In this document: positions 50,333 through 60,419 of the stretch, one piece after another | Layout of the letters: each line of letters opens with the position of its first letter | Numbering within the stretch: the stretch's first letter is position 1 | DNA from: Euphorbia lathyris | Taxonomy: Eukaryota > Streptophyta > Magnoliopsida > Malpighiales > Euphorbiaceae | NCBI RefSeq assembly: GCF_963576675.1 | Contig: NC_088911.1 | Location: forward strand, 87,759,256-87,823,255 | Direction of reading: 5' to 3' | DNA: 64,000 bases | Made by a program: the position numbers and the translations under genes | Notes under the pieces: generated by a model | What the model was told of the DNA's origin: nothing | What the model saw: only the letters and a program-made list of their open reading frames with translations | The model's database searches: none

Positions 50333-50875
50333 AACTAGAAATAGTCTTAGCTTGTAACTTGTGTTTTTATACATGGCATGTTTCTTTTTGGGCTGAGTAT
50401 ATATTCATACTATCTTTTATATATATATGTGATGCTTTATATGCTGTGTGCTGACTGTTCTCATATAACTACTCATTGAACAAAATAAATTAAAACTTGT
50501 GACTGTAAAAATTATACAAGTATTTGGCCACTGAGTAAAACTACTCAGTCCCAATTAATATACTCAGCTTACCTATACTCTGATACCTGAACTTAACTAA
50601 GCATTAAAACTGAGTAATTGAAAAATGTTCCAAGTACAGACCCTCTTCTGAAGCTGACCTTAGACTCATTTCGATTAAATCTTAGAAGGTTTAGAACTGA
50701 ACTAAGTGAGTAAATTCAAACCTTAGACTCACTCGATTAAATCTTAAAGGTTTAGACCTGAACTAAGTCAATGGATTCAACCCTTACGGGGGAGTATCTT
50801 CAAAAGCTTTTGAAAAGGTCAACTATCATGGGGGAGCTCAACACTGAGTTCCTTATTAATATTTTTGCCAACATC
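50333..50875 (+). other. E2 3' untranslated region
   Basis: No gene. It includes a near-tandem duplication of about 60 bases, CTTAGACTCA...AAATCTTA...GGTTTAGA, at 50661-50775. It ends at the polypurine tract. Confidence 0.7.
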
Positions 50876-50889
50876 AAAATGGAGGAGTT
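50876..50889 (+). other. E2 polypurine tract
   Basis: AAAATGGAGGAGTT immediately precedes the TGTTGAAAC start of the E2 3' LTR. E3 has AATGGGGGAGTT in the equivalent place. Confidence 0.8.
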
Positions 50890-51461
50890 TGTTGAAACAC
50901 CTTTCCACATGATTTTGATTTGACAAAAGTATTTAAGTTAATCCCATGATTAAAATATCCCAACAATTAAATTTAAGTGCTTTGATTTAATTGTACTAAT
51001 GAGTTTGTTCAATGTTGAGTAAGTTAATTAACAAGAACAGGAACTAAAAGTCTATAAGAGAAAGTGAAGAGAAAGTCAGTAGAAGCTGAGTAAAATGCAA
51101 CTCAGCTTAGCGAAAGAAAATGTCTTCTTCAGAAAATCTTGAAGGCGAAGCCGCTGAGTTAAGCTGAGTAGTAGTCAGGTCAGCGTCAATGATCCGTCAA
51201 CTTGGAAGACAATGTCTGACAATTTTCTGAAACAATTAGAAGTCTCAGAAATCTGTCTAGAAGACTTTTTCGAGAAAGAGCATGGACCATCTGACATTTA
51301 TTAGAAGACAAACCTGGCGTAAGAAGACAAACCTGGCTCCTAATGAATACGGAAGACAGGATTGGCCTGCTGCACTGAATGTTGACCAAGTGATGACGAA
51401 TGAAGACCGTTTCCCCACAACGGCTATGTCAGGATTCAAATCATTGGCGCCTCAAAGATCA

Positions 51462-51471
51462 CTATAAAAAG
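51462..51471 (+). promoter_or_regulatory. TATA box in E2 LTR
   Basis: CTATAAAAAG on the + strand about 570 bases into the LTR, in a plausible U3 position. Confidence 0.5.
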
Positions 51472-51707
51472 ACCAATCCATCACTTGAATCAAACAAGAC
51501 AGAGAAGTAGATCTTCATCGAGTTAAACTATTGAGTGAATACAAATTAGAAGCTCTGTCAAAAAGAAAAAGCAAGTTCTTACACCAACTTCAATCATTGT
51601 GTAAAAGTCTAGAGTGATTTTATTCATCTAAAGTGTTATTCATTCAGTGAGGACAAGTTTTGTATCATTTGTAAAAGGTTAGAAAGCCTGAGTACTCAGT
51701 TATAGTA

Positions 51708-51712
51708 CTTAG
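51708..51712 (+). repeat. TSD of E3, left copy (CTTAG)
   Basis: CTTAG before the LTR at 51713 and again at 62639-62643. Confidence 0.9.
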
Positions 51713-53058
51713 TGTTGGTCCCTTATAATATTACAAGTATAGTTCCAAGGGGGGGGGGGGGGGGTTAGGAACTATTTAAAAATTTTAAGCTAGGGCAGAC
51801 TTCTTTTTCGTGAGAAAGAGGTTTGGACAGCGGCGCTGAGTGAATGGCAAGATACTGGCTTAGTCAACTAGTGACTAGGTCAGTTTCTTTACTTGAGTAA
51901 GGACATACCACTTAGAGTCTATTCCTGAGCTCAGATATTCAATGCGCACAACTCAGCTTGACCTCTTTACTTGGTCAGTTTTTTGTTTAAGCAAGCAATA
52001 AATATATAAAGGAGTTTAAGGTTAGAAATATGTTACTCAGCAGATTTATCCAGGTTCGGCCTCCAAGCCTACGTCCTGTCCCCGGAACACGTTCCGAGAT
52101 TTCGAATTCTCTACTGAGCTCTTTAACGGTAGAGCATCAAACCTTTTACAATCTTAGCAACTGAGTATAACAAGAGTACCTTCCTCTATACCTCTACTCA
52201 ATCCTAATCTCTCGCTGAGTACTATAACCGAGTACTCAGCCTTTCCTTTCTAATCTCTAGAAATGATAAGTGTTTGTCCTAAACAACGATTGCTAAGACA
52301 CCTTAGATGATTGAATAATCACTCTAGACTTTTACACAAAGATATGAAATGTAGTGTAAGATTGTTTTGCTTTTTCTTGCAGAACTTTGCGTAGAGATTT
52401 GGTCAGCGTAATGGCTTGATCAAGTTCTGTATGAAATGAAGCAACTGATGGCACTATTTATAGAGACGTCTGAGGCATCGGTCATTTCGAATTTCGAAAT
52501 AACCGTTGGAGGGAAACGGCTTCCTGTCGTTGTCATCCTGTCTTGCTCAGAGCTCTCGGCCAATCAGATTTGAGTATCTTTTGTCTTCGGTCAGCTTTTG
52601 GTCAGCTCGGCAGAATGTCTCTCCATTTATGGTAATGTCAACTAGATAGCATACTGTGTCTTCTGAACTTTACCCAAAGTGGAAACACTTTGTCTGGAAG
52701 TTTTCCTTAGCCAGCTGCTGTCTTGTACGCTTTGTCGAATCAACTCAGCAGCTTCGTCTCGAAGTTGTTCCCCGAAGGTCTTCTAGGCCCTTCTTCCGCT
52801 GAGTTGCGTTTTGTTCATAACGACAACGTTTTGACATACGCGGGCCGAGTTGCCTTAAGCTGTTTGACTTGGGCTTTGACTTCTATATTGGGCTTGGGCC
52901 TTTTAAACTTTGTATCTTATAAACAATTTAACTCAACATTGAACAAACACATTAGTAGAATAAATCAAAGCATTTAAACTTAGTGTGTTTAGAATATGTT
53001 TTTAATTATACTTAAACAACTTTGTCAAATCAAAATTATGTGGAACGGTGTTTCAACA
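51713..53058 (-). repeat. E3 left LTR (3' LTR)
   Basis: TGTTGGTCCC to GTTTCAACA on the + strand. Contains a 16-G run at 51749-51764 where the other LTR has 7 G. The TATA-like box (CTATAAATAG, minus strand) is at about 52454-52463. No gene inside. Confidence 0.93.
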
Positions 53059-53070
53059 AACTCCCCCATT
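53059..53070 (-). other. E3 polypurine tract
   Basis: Minus strand AATGGGGGAGTT directly before the TGTTGAAAC start of the 3' LTR. Confidence 0.8.
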
Positions 53071-53607
53071 TTGATGTTGGCAAAACTATTCAGCGAAGAA
53101 CTCAGTATTGAGCTCCCCCATGATAGTTGACCTAATATACTTAGCAAACTCCCCCATAAGGGTTGAGCTACAGACTTAGTTTTACTCTAAACATTTAAAG
53201 GTTTAATCGAGTAAGTCTAAGGTCAGTTTTCGGATATAGGTCAGCTCATGGAACATATTCTATTTTACTCAGTGTTTAAGCGGAAGATTTAACATTCAGA
53301 GAGCGGTGAGTAATTTGTTGTTCAACGAGTTTTATAAGACAATGTTTTATAAACATACAAGTCAATGTCAAACATGTTATCAGCATTGGGTACAATCAAC
53401 AAGTTTTATAGGCATTAAACATAGTTGATGTAATTGAAGATACATAATAACTTAATACACAACATCGTATATAAAAATAATTCATAACTCAGGGTTTGAA
53501 TAAAAGATGCAAGTATTGATATTAATATAGGTAGTCAGTGTTTACAAACAAAAGAACAGGACAAGCATAGAGACTACATACTTAGCCTATACTGAGCTAG
53601 CCTATAT
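53071..53607 (-). other. E3 3' untranslated region
   Basis: No gene recognised. It contains sequence related to the E2 3' UTR (GGTTTAATCGAGTAAGTCTAAGG). Confidence 0.65.
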
Positions 53608-54084
53608 CTATTTCTTTCTCTTCTGTTTGGACTGACTAGACTCATGCTGTGTTCTCGCTTGTTCTTTCTCCCCCGTTTTGTCAGCATCGGGAGGAGGAAT
53701 CCTGAAAGCGTCGGTTAAGACAGCTCTGGTCAGTTCTGTGGACAGCGCCTTAAGTCTATCGGCGCTTTCATTGACACCATCGAAAATAGCAATGCCATTA
53801 TCTGAGACCTCAGAGGGTATATTAAGTTCAGCAGCGCTGATCATGCTTACGATGAAAGCTTGAGATTTTCCTACCCAGGTAAGTGCATCGGTCAGACCAG
53901 CAACGACTTGATGAAAAGTCTTCAATAAGGATGTGTCGTAGTATTGACGCTGAATATTGCTGTGACGTATGTGGTTGAAGGTTTGTCTGGTGATAGACAG
54001 CATTTCATTTTGTTTCATGGCGTCAGTGTCCATCTCTTGCTTGTTCAAGTTCAGCAATCGAACGGCCTCACCAATTTGCTCCAC
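53608..54084 (-). CDS. E3 third ORF: C-terminal part
   Basis: Counterpart of E2 49808-50332. MEQIGEAVRLLNLNKQEMDT begins a helical stretch, ALTWVGKSQAFIVSMISAAE lies near residue 70, and a Lys/Gln-rich end (SSQSKQKRKK) leads to the natural stop. It is in frame with 54292-54702, with TAG codons near 54087 and 54292 between them. Confidence 0.65.
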   Translation of the reverse strand: MEQIGEAVRLLNLNKQEMDTDAMKQNEMLSITRQTFNHIRHSNIQRQYYDTSLLKTFHQVVAGLTDALTWVGKSQAFIVSMISAAELNIPSEVSDNGIAIFDGVNESADRLKALSTELTRAVLTDAFRIPPPDADKTGEKEQARTQHESSQSKQKRKK

Positions 54085-54291
54085 TGAGCACTAAGAATAA
54101 GAGACCATTTGCTCGTTGGTTTTGATTTGCTCGGTGTGAAGCTGAGCAAAGAGCATTTTAACTTCATCAGAAGTAGCATAGTGTGTGTTCGCAGCTGACA
54201 AAGTCTGAACTTGTTGTTGAAGAGCGTTGAAATGTTGAACTATTGTCAGCTGGATCTCCGCCAGCTTTGAGATGGAATCCTGCTTAGCTTG

Positions 54292-54702
54292 CTATGCTTG
54301 AAAGGTAACGATGACACTCAGCAAGTCCTTGAATCCCTTAACTTCGTTGAGAAGCTGAGTTACATGGGAGAGCTGAGTTGTCTCGGCAGTAGAAGACCCA
54401 ACAGCAGGTTGAGTGGATTGATGAAGGTCTTTGATCAATGTTTGCAACGAGTCGATGATTCTTTTTCCAGACTCGGTGGCATGCAAGTAGTTAAGAGAGC
54501 CTTCATTTGCTTGCCTTGTTTCCTCAGTATGACCGGTGGGAAGAGGAGTCAAAGGAATGACGTGGTCAGTGACTGGAAGTGTGTTTCCAATCTGCACTTG
54601 AGTTTCAGGTAGAACTGATTGATCGGCAGAGGTGTTGATTGGAGAAGAGGTAATTCTAATGCTATCTGTGCTGACTGGTGTAGGAATGTTGTGAGTCAGC
54701 AC
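54292..54702 (-). CDS. E3 third ORF: Ser/Thr-rich middle part
   Basis: Low-complexity Thr/Ser-rich N-terminal half and an amphipathic stretch (LSHVTQLLNEVKGFKDLLSV near residue 108) that aligns with the E2 SITQLMTELKGLKEL segment. In frame with its neighbours; a TAG at 54292 closes it. Confidence 0.6.
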   Translation of the reverse strand: MLTHNIPTPVSTDSIRITSSPINTSADQSVLPETQVQIGNTLPVTDHVIPLTPLPTGHTEETRQANEGSLNYLHATESGKRIIDSLQTLIKDLHQSTQPAVGSSTAETTQLSHVTQLLNEVKGFKDLLSVIVTFQA

Positions 54703-54879
54703 AATGCTTGCATTGACAACATTTACATGAATTGACTCAACTTGACTTGTTGAGTTGGCGGAAGCATTTAAGTCGGCATGTTCCTTTGGTGAAGAAACAG
54801 AGGCTTGCTTTTCAAGGGAAGCCGATGGAGTAGTAGATGGTTGTTTTCTGAAAAATTTCAGCTTGAGTTTAGAAGGGTC

Positions 54880-55839
54880 TTAGGTCGGCTTCTGGATAAC
54901 AAAATCAGGGACAATTGGTGGTTGAACAGGAAGGTCACTGATTGTCTTCTGACTTGCCTTAACCAATCTTCTTCTGCGAGGAGGAGGAGTGTCAGCTTGT
55001 ATAAATTCTCCTGAGTGAGAGGGAGAAGTTTCCTCTTGATCAGCATTAAGCTGGTCAGCTTGTTCTTGTCCTTGATCAACATTGTGTTGGTCAGGTTCTT
55101 GTTCATCCCCAGCAGCCAACCTAGTATTGGTTGGCTCAGCATCAACCTCACAAGTTGTTTCCTCAGTGTCCCCAGCGTCGTCCTGACCGCTTGCTTCTTC
55201 TTGTTCTTCATCTTCTTCACTATCGCCATCTAACTCTTCCTCAACTTGTGCAATGAACTGATCGTCCAGATGCACTTCATCTTCTTGATGCTCAGCTACA
55301 GTTCCTAGACACTGTGTGTAGTGTGAATCACCAGGCACAATGACGTCAGTAGGGATAGCATCAATAGGAGTCAGTGTAGAAGACTTCTGCTTCTTTTGAG
55401 GCTGCTCATCAGCATCTGTTCTTTCCTCAGTTTCAGGCTCATCTTGCCTGCTCCTTTTCTCAGCTGACTTAGGTCTCTCCTGACCTGGTTCAGCAGCTGA
55501 CTTAGGCTTCTTGTCCTGAGGCTCAGCCTTCTTTGAAGGAGTCCCAACAGCTTTCCTCTTGCGGGCAGCTGGAGCCTTTGTCCTTTTGCTTTGCTTTGGA
55601 GCTGTTTCCTCAGCTTGTTGTTCAGCAGCTTTTCCTTTCTTTAGGGGCTGATTGAACTTCAAAGCCCTCAGCGAAGCGGCTGTTATTTCAGATCCTCTAG
55701 CCTTAGTTTCCTCAGATAGGTCTATTTGATGATCAATGAGGATCCTGGTGATGAGTGATCCCAGCCTGAGAGTTCCAGTGCTCCTTAGGAACCCAACAAT
55801 CAAGAATACTGGCATATTGATCGGCTTGTACGTCAGCAT
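54880..55839 (-). CDS. E3 third ORF: conserved start of second half and acidic/basic linker
   Basis: Residues 1-50 (INMPVFLIVGFLRSTGTLRL; GSLITRILIDHQI) match E2 29459-29620. Residues 68-110 are Lys/Arg/Pro-rich with a nuclear-signal-like pattern (KKGKAAEQ; RTKAPAARKRKAV). Residues 185-260 are very acidic (EEELDGDSEEDEEQEEASG). Frame shifted by -1 or +2 relative to 56013-56261; the shift is between 55840 and 56010. A TAA at 54880 ends it, with the same frame open beyond. Confidence 0.72.
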   Translation of the reverse strand: MLTYKPINMPVFLIVGFLRSTGTLRLGSLITRILIDHQIDLSEETKARGSEITAASLRALKFNQPLKKGKAAEQQAEETAPKQSKRTKAPAARKRKAVGTPSKKAEPQDKKPKSAAEPGQERPKSAEKRSRQDEPETEERTDADEQPQKKQKSSTLTPIDAIPTDVIVPGDSHYTQCLGTVAEHQEDEVHLDDQFIAQVEEELDGDSEEDEEQEEASGQDDAGDTEETTCEVDAEPTNTRLAAGDEQEPDQHNVDQGQEQADQLNADQEETSPSHSGEFIQADTPPPRRRRLVKASQKTISDLPVQPPIVPDFVIQKPT

Positions 55840-56012
55840 ATGCCATATGAAACATTGCTCAAAATTCGTTGCTGATGTGGTGCGATCTTGGGATAAATGA
55901 AGTAGGTCAGTAAATAGTGAGCCATCTTTTGGTGCTGACCCATTGAAGTACTTGAGATTTCTCCAGAATGACCAGGGGGCTTGTAAAAGTTGACTTCGTA
56001 GTTAATGTTATC

Positions 56013-56261
56013 CTAATCTCCAGTTCTTCTCAGTTTTGCTCCCTCATTTTTCAACTTCAGCAAATTTGCCAAATAGGTGGGATTGATGAAAATCGTTTTC
56101 CCCCTTACTATTGTTGCCAGATAGTCCTGGTTATCATCAGCGACTCGGAGGTTGTTGTAGAACTCCCTTACTAGGTAAGGATAAGTGTGATCCCTAATAG
56201 AGAACAACTCGGTCCATCCATTTTGCGATATCCATTCGCAGAAGGGTTGCTCGGATGTCAT
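56013..56261 (-). CDS. E3 third ORF: plant-transposon-protein-like domain
   Basis: PFCEWISQNGWTELFSIRD, LVREFYNNLRVADDNQDYLA and TIFINPTYLANLLKLKNEGA form the pattern seen in E2 27770-28020 and in the Athila extra ORF family. It is in frame with 56280-56498 (a TGA between) and followed by a TAG at 56013. Confidence 0.72.
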   Translation of the reverse strand: MTSEQPFCEWISQNGWTELFSIRDHTYPYLVREFYNNLRVADDNQDYLATIVRGKTIFINPTYLANLLKLKNEGAKLRRTGD

Positions 56262-56279
56262 GAAGGTCTCAGAGACCCA

Positions 56280-56498
56280 TCATGAGAAGTCTACTTTCCA
56301 TTCGCTAATATCTTCGAATACCTTGGTATAGGTTCTTGCCTTGGTCGGCTTTCCTTTGGATGGGGCAGCTTGGTCAGCTTTGCCTTTGCTCGGCATAGTG
56401 ACCTTGGTAATTTCAGGCACAGTAGTTTGCCTGGAGGGTTCATCAGAGCTGGTCTTAGGGTGACCGGCATCGGAGATGTTGACGGAAACTCTAGTCAT
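56280..56498 (-). CDS. E3 third ORF: N-terminal part
   Basis: Starts at ATG 56496-56498 (MTRVSVNISDAGHPKTSSDE), Ser/Pro/Lys-rich up to KARTYTKVFEDISEWKVDFS, ending at a TGA at 56280. The open frame extends upstream to 56600, but there is no conservation with E2 before this ATG. About 460 bases separate it from the end of pol. Confidence 0.65.
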   Translation of the reverse strand: MTRVSVNISDAGHPKTSSDEPSRQTTVPEITKVTMPSKGKADQAAPSKGKPTKARTYTKVFEDISEWKVDFS

Positions 56499-56954
56499 TG
56501 TTTCAGAAAAGGATTGGAAGCTTTGAGGGGTTTTAGAGAGAGAATGCTTTGCCAAAGAATTCGGTAAGTGTAAAGAAAATAAAAATGGGGATTTACCCAT
56601 TATTTATAGCGGTGAAGTGTGGATCTTATCGAATCCATGTGTCAGTTTTTCCTTGGGATTGTCAACCGACAAAGATCCTGGCATTTATGACACATTCGGC
56701 GCATACGTCATCCTAGGTGGCTATTCGCGTGCTTTTGCTTTTAATGCAACGGATTTATCACTCAGCGTTTTATATTCTGAGTGGTCAGTAGGATGATTTC
56801 TCAGTTTGAGATTACTACTCGGTGTGCATATTTACTCAGTATTGATGTGTATTTTGCGTTAAGTACTCAGCATAACAATCACTCAGCATGCATTTGCCTA
56901 AATCATTCAGCATAGTAATTCACTCAGCATAAATTTATATTTTAGAATAGGAAT

Positions 56955-57230
56955 TTACTGAAGAGGATTAAACATACCAATGGCTTCTCTCAGTATGTTG
57001 AACTGTTCACGAGCCAGTGGCTTTGTGAAGATATCCGCAAGCTGCTCATCCGTTGGGATGTAGGTCAGCTTTATCTCACCTTTGAGTACATGGTCTCTAA
57101 TGAAGTGATGCCTTATGCTGACATGCTTCATTCTGCTGTGTTGAATTGGGTTCTTTGATAGATCAATTGCACTTTTGTTGTCGTATTTGACCTTAATTGT
57201 CTTTGTTTGAACACCATAGTCTTCAAGCTG
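56955..57230 (-). CDS. E3 RNase H, C-terminal part
   Basis: In-frame continuation of pol after a TAA at 57231-57233. It contains DNKSAIDLSKNPIQHSRMKH (catalytic His region) and ADIFTKPLAREQF, ending at a natural TAA at 56955-56957. Almost identical to E2 26820-27091. Confidence 0.85.
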   Translation of the reverse strand, partial: QLEDYGVQTKTIKVKYDNKSAIDLSKNPIQHSRMKHVSIRHHFIRDHVLKGEIKLTYIPTDEQLADIFTKPLAREQFNILREAIGMFNPLQ

Positions 57231-58229
57231 TTACTTAATCCATAGGACTTGACCAACACAGTGACCAGCAGCAATGTACTCAGCTTCAGTGGTAGACAAG
57301 GCTACTGACGCCTGCTTCTTGCTGAACCAGGATACAAGACAGCTTCCTAAGAAATGACATCCTCCAGAGGTGCTTTTCCGTTCTAGCTTGTCTCGACCAT
57401 AGTCAGCGTCAGTGTATCCAACGAGTGTAAAGCCATGAGTGTTGGGATACCATAAACATGCGTTCACTGAGCTTTGCAAATATCTAAGGATTCTTTTTAC
57501 AGCTATGTAATGAGATTCCTTAGGGTTAGATTGATATCTAGCACAGTAGCATACTGAGAACTGAATGTCCGGTCTACTGGCTCTTAAGTAAAGTAGAGAG
57601 CCTATCATACCTCGATACAATTTTCTGTCTACTGACTTACCATTCTCGTCAGCGCAGAGGACAGTGTCAGTGCCCATAGGAGTGGATATTGGCTTGCAAT
57701 TTTCAAGATCATATTTCTTCAATATCTCCTTGGCATATTTAGCTTGACTGATGAAGATGCCATTCTTTCCTTGTTTGATTTGAAGTCCAAGGAAGAAGTT
57801 GAGTTCTCCCATCATCGACATTTCGAACTCAGTCTGCATTTGCTTGCTAAATTCCTTGCACATTGACTCATTAGTAGCACCGAAAATAATATCATCAACA
57901 TATATTTGAGCCAGCAGGGTATCTTTACCCTTTCTCTTAATGAATAAGGTTGTATCAGCTTTGCCCCTGACGTAGTTTCTAGTCAGCAGGAAACTAGTCA
58001 GCCTCTCATACCAAGCGCCTGGTGCTTGCTTGAGGCCGTACAGAGCCTTTTTGAGTTTATAAACGTGGTTTGGGAATTTAGGATCCTCAAACCCTGGAGG
58101 TTGATTGACATAAACTTCCTCGTTTATAACTCCATTAAGAAATGCACTCTTAACATCCATTTGAAACAGTTTAAAGTTCATGTAACATGCATATGCACAT
58201 AAAATCCTAATAGCCTCTAGCCTTGCCAC
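57231..58229 (-). CDS. E3 pol: reverse transcriptase and start of RNase H
   Basis: Palm motif [20 protein letters not shown] near residue 24, [20 protein letters not shown] near 100 with the catalytic [13 protein letters not shown], then the RNase H motifs [19 protein letters not shown] near 270 and [15 protein letters not shown] near 313. A TGA at 58347 upstream and a TAA at 57231 downstream are both in frame. Close match to E2 8054-9091 plus 26600-26815. Confidence 0.93.
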   Translation of the reverse strand: MARLEAIRILCAYACYMNFKLFQMDVKSAFLNGVINEEVYVNQPPGFEDPKFPNHVYKLKKALYGLKQAPGAWYERLTSFLLTRNYVRGKADTTLFIKRKGKDTLLAQIYVDDIIFGATNESMCKEFSKQMQTEFEMSMMGELNFFLGLQIKQGKNGIFISQAKYAKEILKKYDLENCKPISTPMGTDTVLCADENGKSVDRKLYRGMIGSLLYLRASRPDIQFSVCYCARYQSNPKESHYIAVKRILRYLQSSVNACLWYPNTHGFTLVGYTDADYGRDKLERKSTSGGCHFLGSCLVSWFSKKQASVALSTTEAEYIAAGHCVGQVLWIK

Positions 58230-58346
58230 TGGGGCAAAGGTCTCACCGTAGTCAATACCTTCTTGATGAATGTAGCCCTGAGCTACCAGCCTTGCTTTGT
58301 TCCTAACTACGTTTCCTTGCTCATCCAGCTTGTTGAGGAAGACCCA

Positions 58347-60161
58347 TCATGTTCCAATGGTCTTCTGACTCCTTGGATGTGGCACTAGCTCCCATACATC
58401 GTTTCTTATGAATTGGTCGAGTTCCTCTTGCATTGCGCTCATCCAGAATTCATCTTCCTCAGCATCAGCGAAGTTCTTAGGTTCCTGAACTGAGACGAAG
58501 GCTACATTGCTGAGGTACCTCCTGAGTTGGTTTCTTGTCATCAGGGTATTCTCAGCGGCATCAAGGATTGCACTCTCTGAGTGCCCTCTTGGAATCCTTA
58601 TCTCTTTGGGTAGATTGATGTCTTGTGCTGTCTGTGTTTCAACAATCTCTGCAGGTGAAGACTGGTCAGTGAAAACAATATTTGGTTCACTTTTACCTTT
58701 GATCAGCCCTTGAGGGAATGACTCAGCGGCTGTATCTTGATCAGCGGGTGCTGAGTGTGGATCATCCTCGGTCAGCGGCAGATATCTTCCTGCAGGGTTA
58801 GTTTCGTCGAACTCAACATGTACTGACTCTTCTAAAACTTGAGTTCGTTTATTGAAAACTCTGTATGCTTTGCTGTTTGTTGAGTAGCCTAGAAAGATAG
58901 CTTCATCAGCTTTTGAGTCAAATTTAGCTAGGCTATCTTTAGTATTTAAAATAACACATTTACAGCCAAAGGCACGAAAGTATCCAATGTTGGGCTTTCG
59001 TCCTTTCCAAAGCTCGTAGGGGGTTTTCTTTAGTATAGGTCTAACAAGAGCCCTATTAAGAATATAGCACGCTGTGTTAACAGCCTCACCCCAAAAATAC
59101 TTTGGAAGCCTATGCTCACTCAGCATTGTCCTGGCTATTTCAACCAGTGTTCTGTTCTTCCTTTCAACGACCCCATTTTGTTGAGGCGTTCTAGGAGCAG
59201 AGAAGTTATGGTCAATGTCGCTGGCTTCACAGAATTCAACAAACTGTTGGTTTTTGAATTCTCCACCATTATCACTTCGGATGTGAGCAAGTTTTAGGTC
59301 TTTATCATTTTCAAGTTTTCTAACCAAATTTGAAAATGTATCAAAGGTCTCATCCTTGCTACTCAGCAAGATGACCCAAGTGTACCGAGAGAAGTCATCT
59401 ACAATGACCAAGGAAAATCTTCTTCCACCCAGACTCAGCGGCTGGACTGGACCGAAGAGATCCAAGTGTAATAATTCTAACGGACGCTTAGTTGAGACAA
59501 TGTTTTTGCTATGAAAAGATTGTTTGGTTTGTTTTCCAGCTTGGCAAGCGTGGCATAATTGATCTTTTTCAAATCTAAGTTCAGGCAGTCCCTCAACCAA
59601 TTGCTTTCTTGCTAATTTGGCCAGGAGGTCCATGCTTACATGACCAAGTCTCATGTGCCATAGCCAGGAATTTTCTTCCTTTGAAACTAAGCATACAGTT
59701 TTTGAAAACTTTTTCTCTAAGTCTAGCATAAAGACATTATCGATCCGAGGGGCAGTTAAAATTAACTCATTTGTTTTTCCCTCATATATTTTACATCCAG
59801 TAGCATCAAATATAACTTTTCTCCCATTGTCACATAGCTGAGCTACGCTGAGTAAGTTATATTTGAGTCCGCTGACTAGGGAGACTGACTCAATAGTAGG
59901 ATTACCTCCGATGGTTCCTGACCCTACTATCTTACCCTTTTTGTTGTCTCCAAAACTTACACTTCCTCCTCGTTTACGCTCAAACGTGATGAACTGAGTT
60001 TCATCACCAGTCATGTGCCTCGAGCATGTGCTGTCAATATACCACATCTTTGACTTCTCAACACACCTCAGGCTTACCTCATTTGATTGCTCCTCATCGT
60101 CAGATGCAACGGAGGGGTCAGCATGCTCAGAGACGCACGACTCAGCAAGTTCGTCAGCCAT
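58347..60161 (-). CDS. E3 pol: gag end, protease, integrase and RT start
   Basis: 604 open residues. The first 30 are the acidic Gag tail. Protease active site near residue 40 (MWYIDSTCSRHMTGDE). GAG-pre-integrase finger (WLWHMRLGHVSMDLLAKLA near 146; CHACQAGKQTKQS near 185). Integrase core: LHLDLFGPV near 215, IRSDNGGEF near 279, NGVVERKNRTLVE near 312. The integrase C-terminal domain and a Pro/Glu-rich linker lead to RT (SQKTIGT), where a TGA at 58347 stops it; RT continues in frame from 58344. This is the longest open pol in the window. Confidence 0.93.
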   Translation of the reverse strand: MADELAESCVSEHADPSVASDDEEQSNEVSLRCVEKSKMWYIDSTCSRHMTGDETQFITFERKRGGSVSFGDNKKGKIVGSGTIGGNPTIESVSLVSGLKYNLLSVAQLCDNGRKVIFDATGCKIYEGKTNELILTAPRIDNVFMLDLEKKFSKTVCLVSKEENSWLWHMRLGHVSMDLLAKLARKQLVEGLPELRFEKDQLCHACQAGKQTKQSFHSKNIVSTKRPLELLHLDLFGPVQPLSLGGRRFSLVIVDDFSRYTWVILLSSKDETFDTFSNLVRKLENDKDLKLAHIRSDNGGEFKNQQFVEFCEASDIDHNFSAPRTPQQNGVVERKNRTLVEIARTMLSEHRLPKYFWGEAVNTACYILNRALVRPILKKTPYELWKGRKPNIGYFRAFGCKCVILNTKDSLAKFDSKADEAIFLGYSTNSKAYRVFNKRTQVLEESVHVEFDETNPAGRYLPLTEDDPHSAPADQDTAAESFPQGLIKGKSEPNIVFTDQSSPAEIVETQTAQDINLPKEIRIPRGHSESAILDAAENTLMTRNQLRRYLSNVAFVSVQEPKNFADAEEDEFWMSAMQEELDQFIRNDVWELVPHPRSQKTIGT

Positions 60162-60224
60162 GAAGCATATCTTCGCTGACTCGGTGGCCTCAGCTTCTGT
60201 TGATGAAGACTCATCACTGTCGCT

Positions 60225-60419
60225 CTATGTAGCCACCATTGCCTTTTTGCCGTTCTTCTTATCTTTCCTCAGCGTGGGGCAGCTTGACTTTATATGGCCA
60301 GTTTGATGACATTCAAAGCATGTAATGGGCTTCGAGTTGTCTTTCTTGTATTTGTTGTCGCTGGACTCAGCTTTTATACTTATCAAACTTTCTGTAAGGC
60401 TTCTTAGAATATTTGTCAT
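60225..60419 (-). CDS. E3 gag: zinc knuckle segment
   Basis: Gag continues here in another frame after 60367. It carries the CX2CX4HX4C knuckle at 60279-60320 (CFECHQTGHIKSSC) and Lys-rich flanks. A TAG at 60225 interrupts it before the acidic tail at 60161. Unlike E2, there is no sign of the second and third knuckles: the Gag tail joins almost directly to the protease. Confidence 0.8.
   Translation of the reverse strand: MTNILRSLTESLISIKAESSDNKYKKDNSKPITCFECHQTGHIKSSCPTLRKDKKNGKKAMVAT

Larger units (their letters stand above)
50890..51712 (+). repeat. E2 3' LTR, left half
   Basis: Starts TGTTGAAACACC. The first 150 bases align with the E3 LTR with many differences, so the two families are related but distinct. 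It is interrupted after 51712 by E3 and continues at 62644. A TATA-like CTATAAAAAG lies at 51462-51471. Confidence 0.85.
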
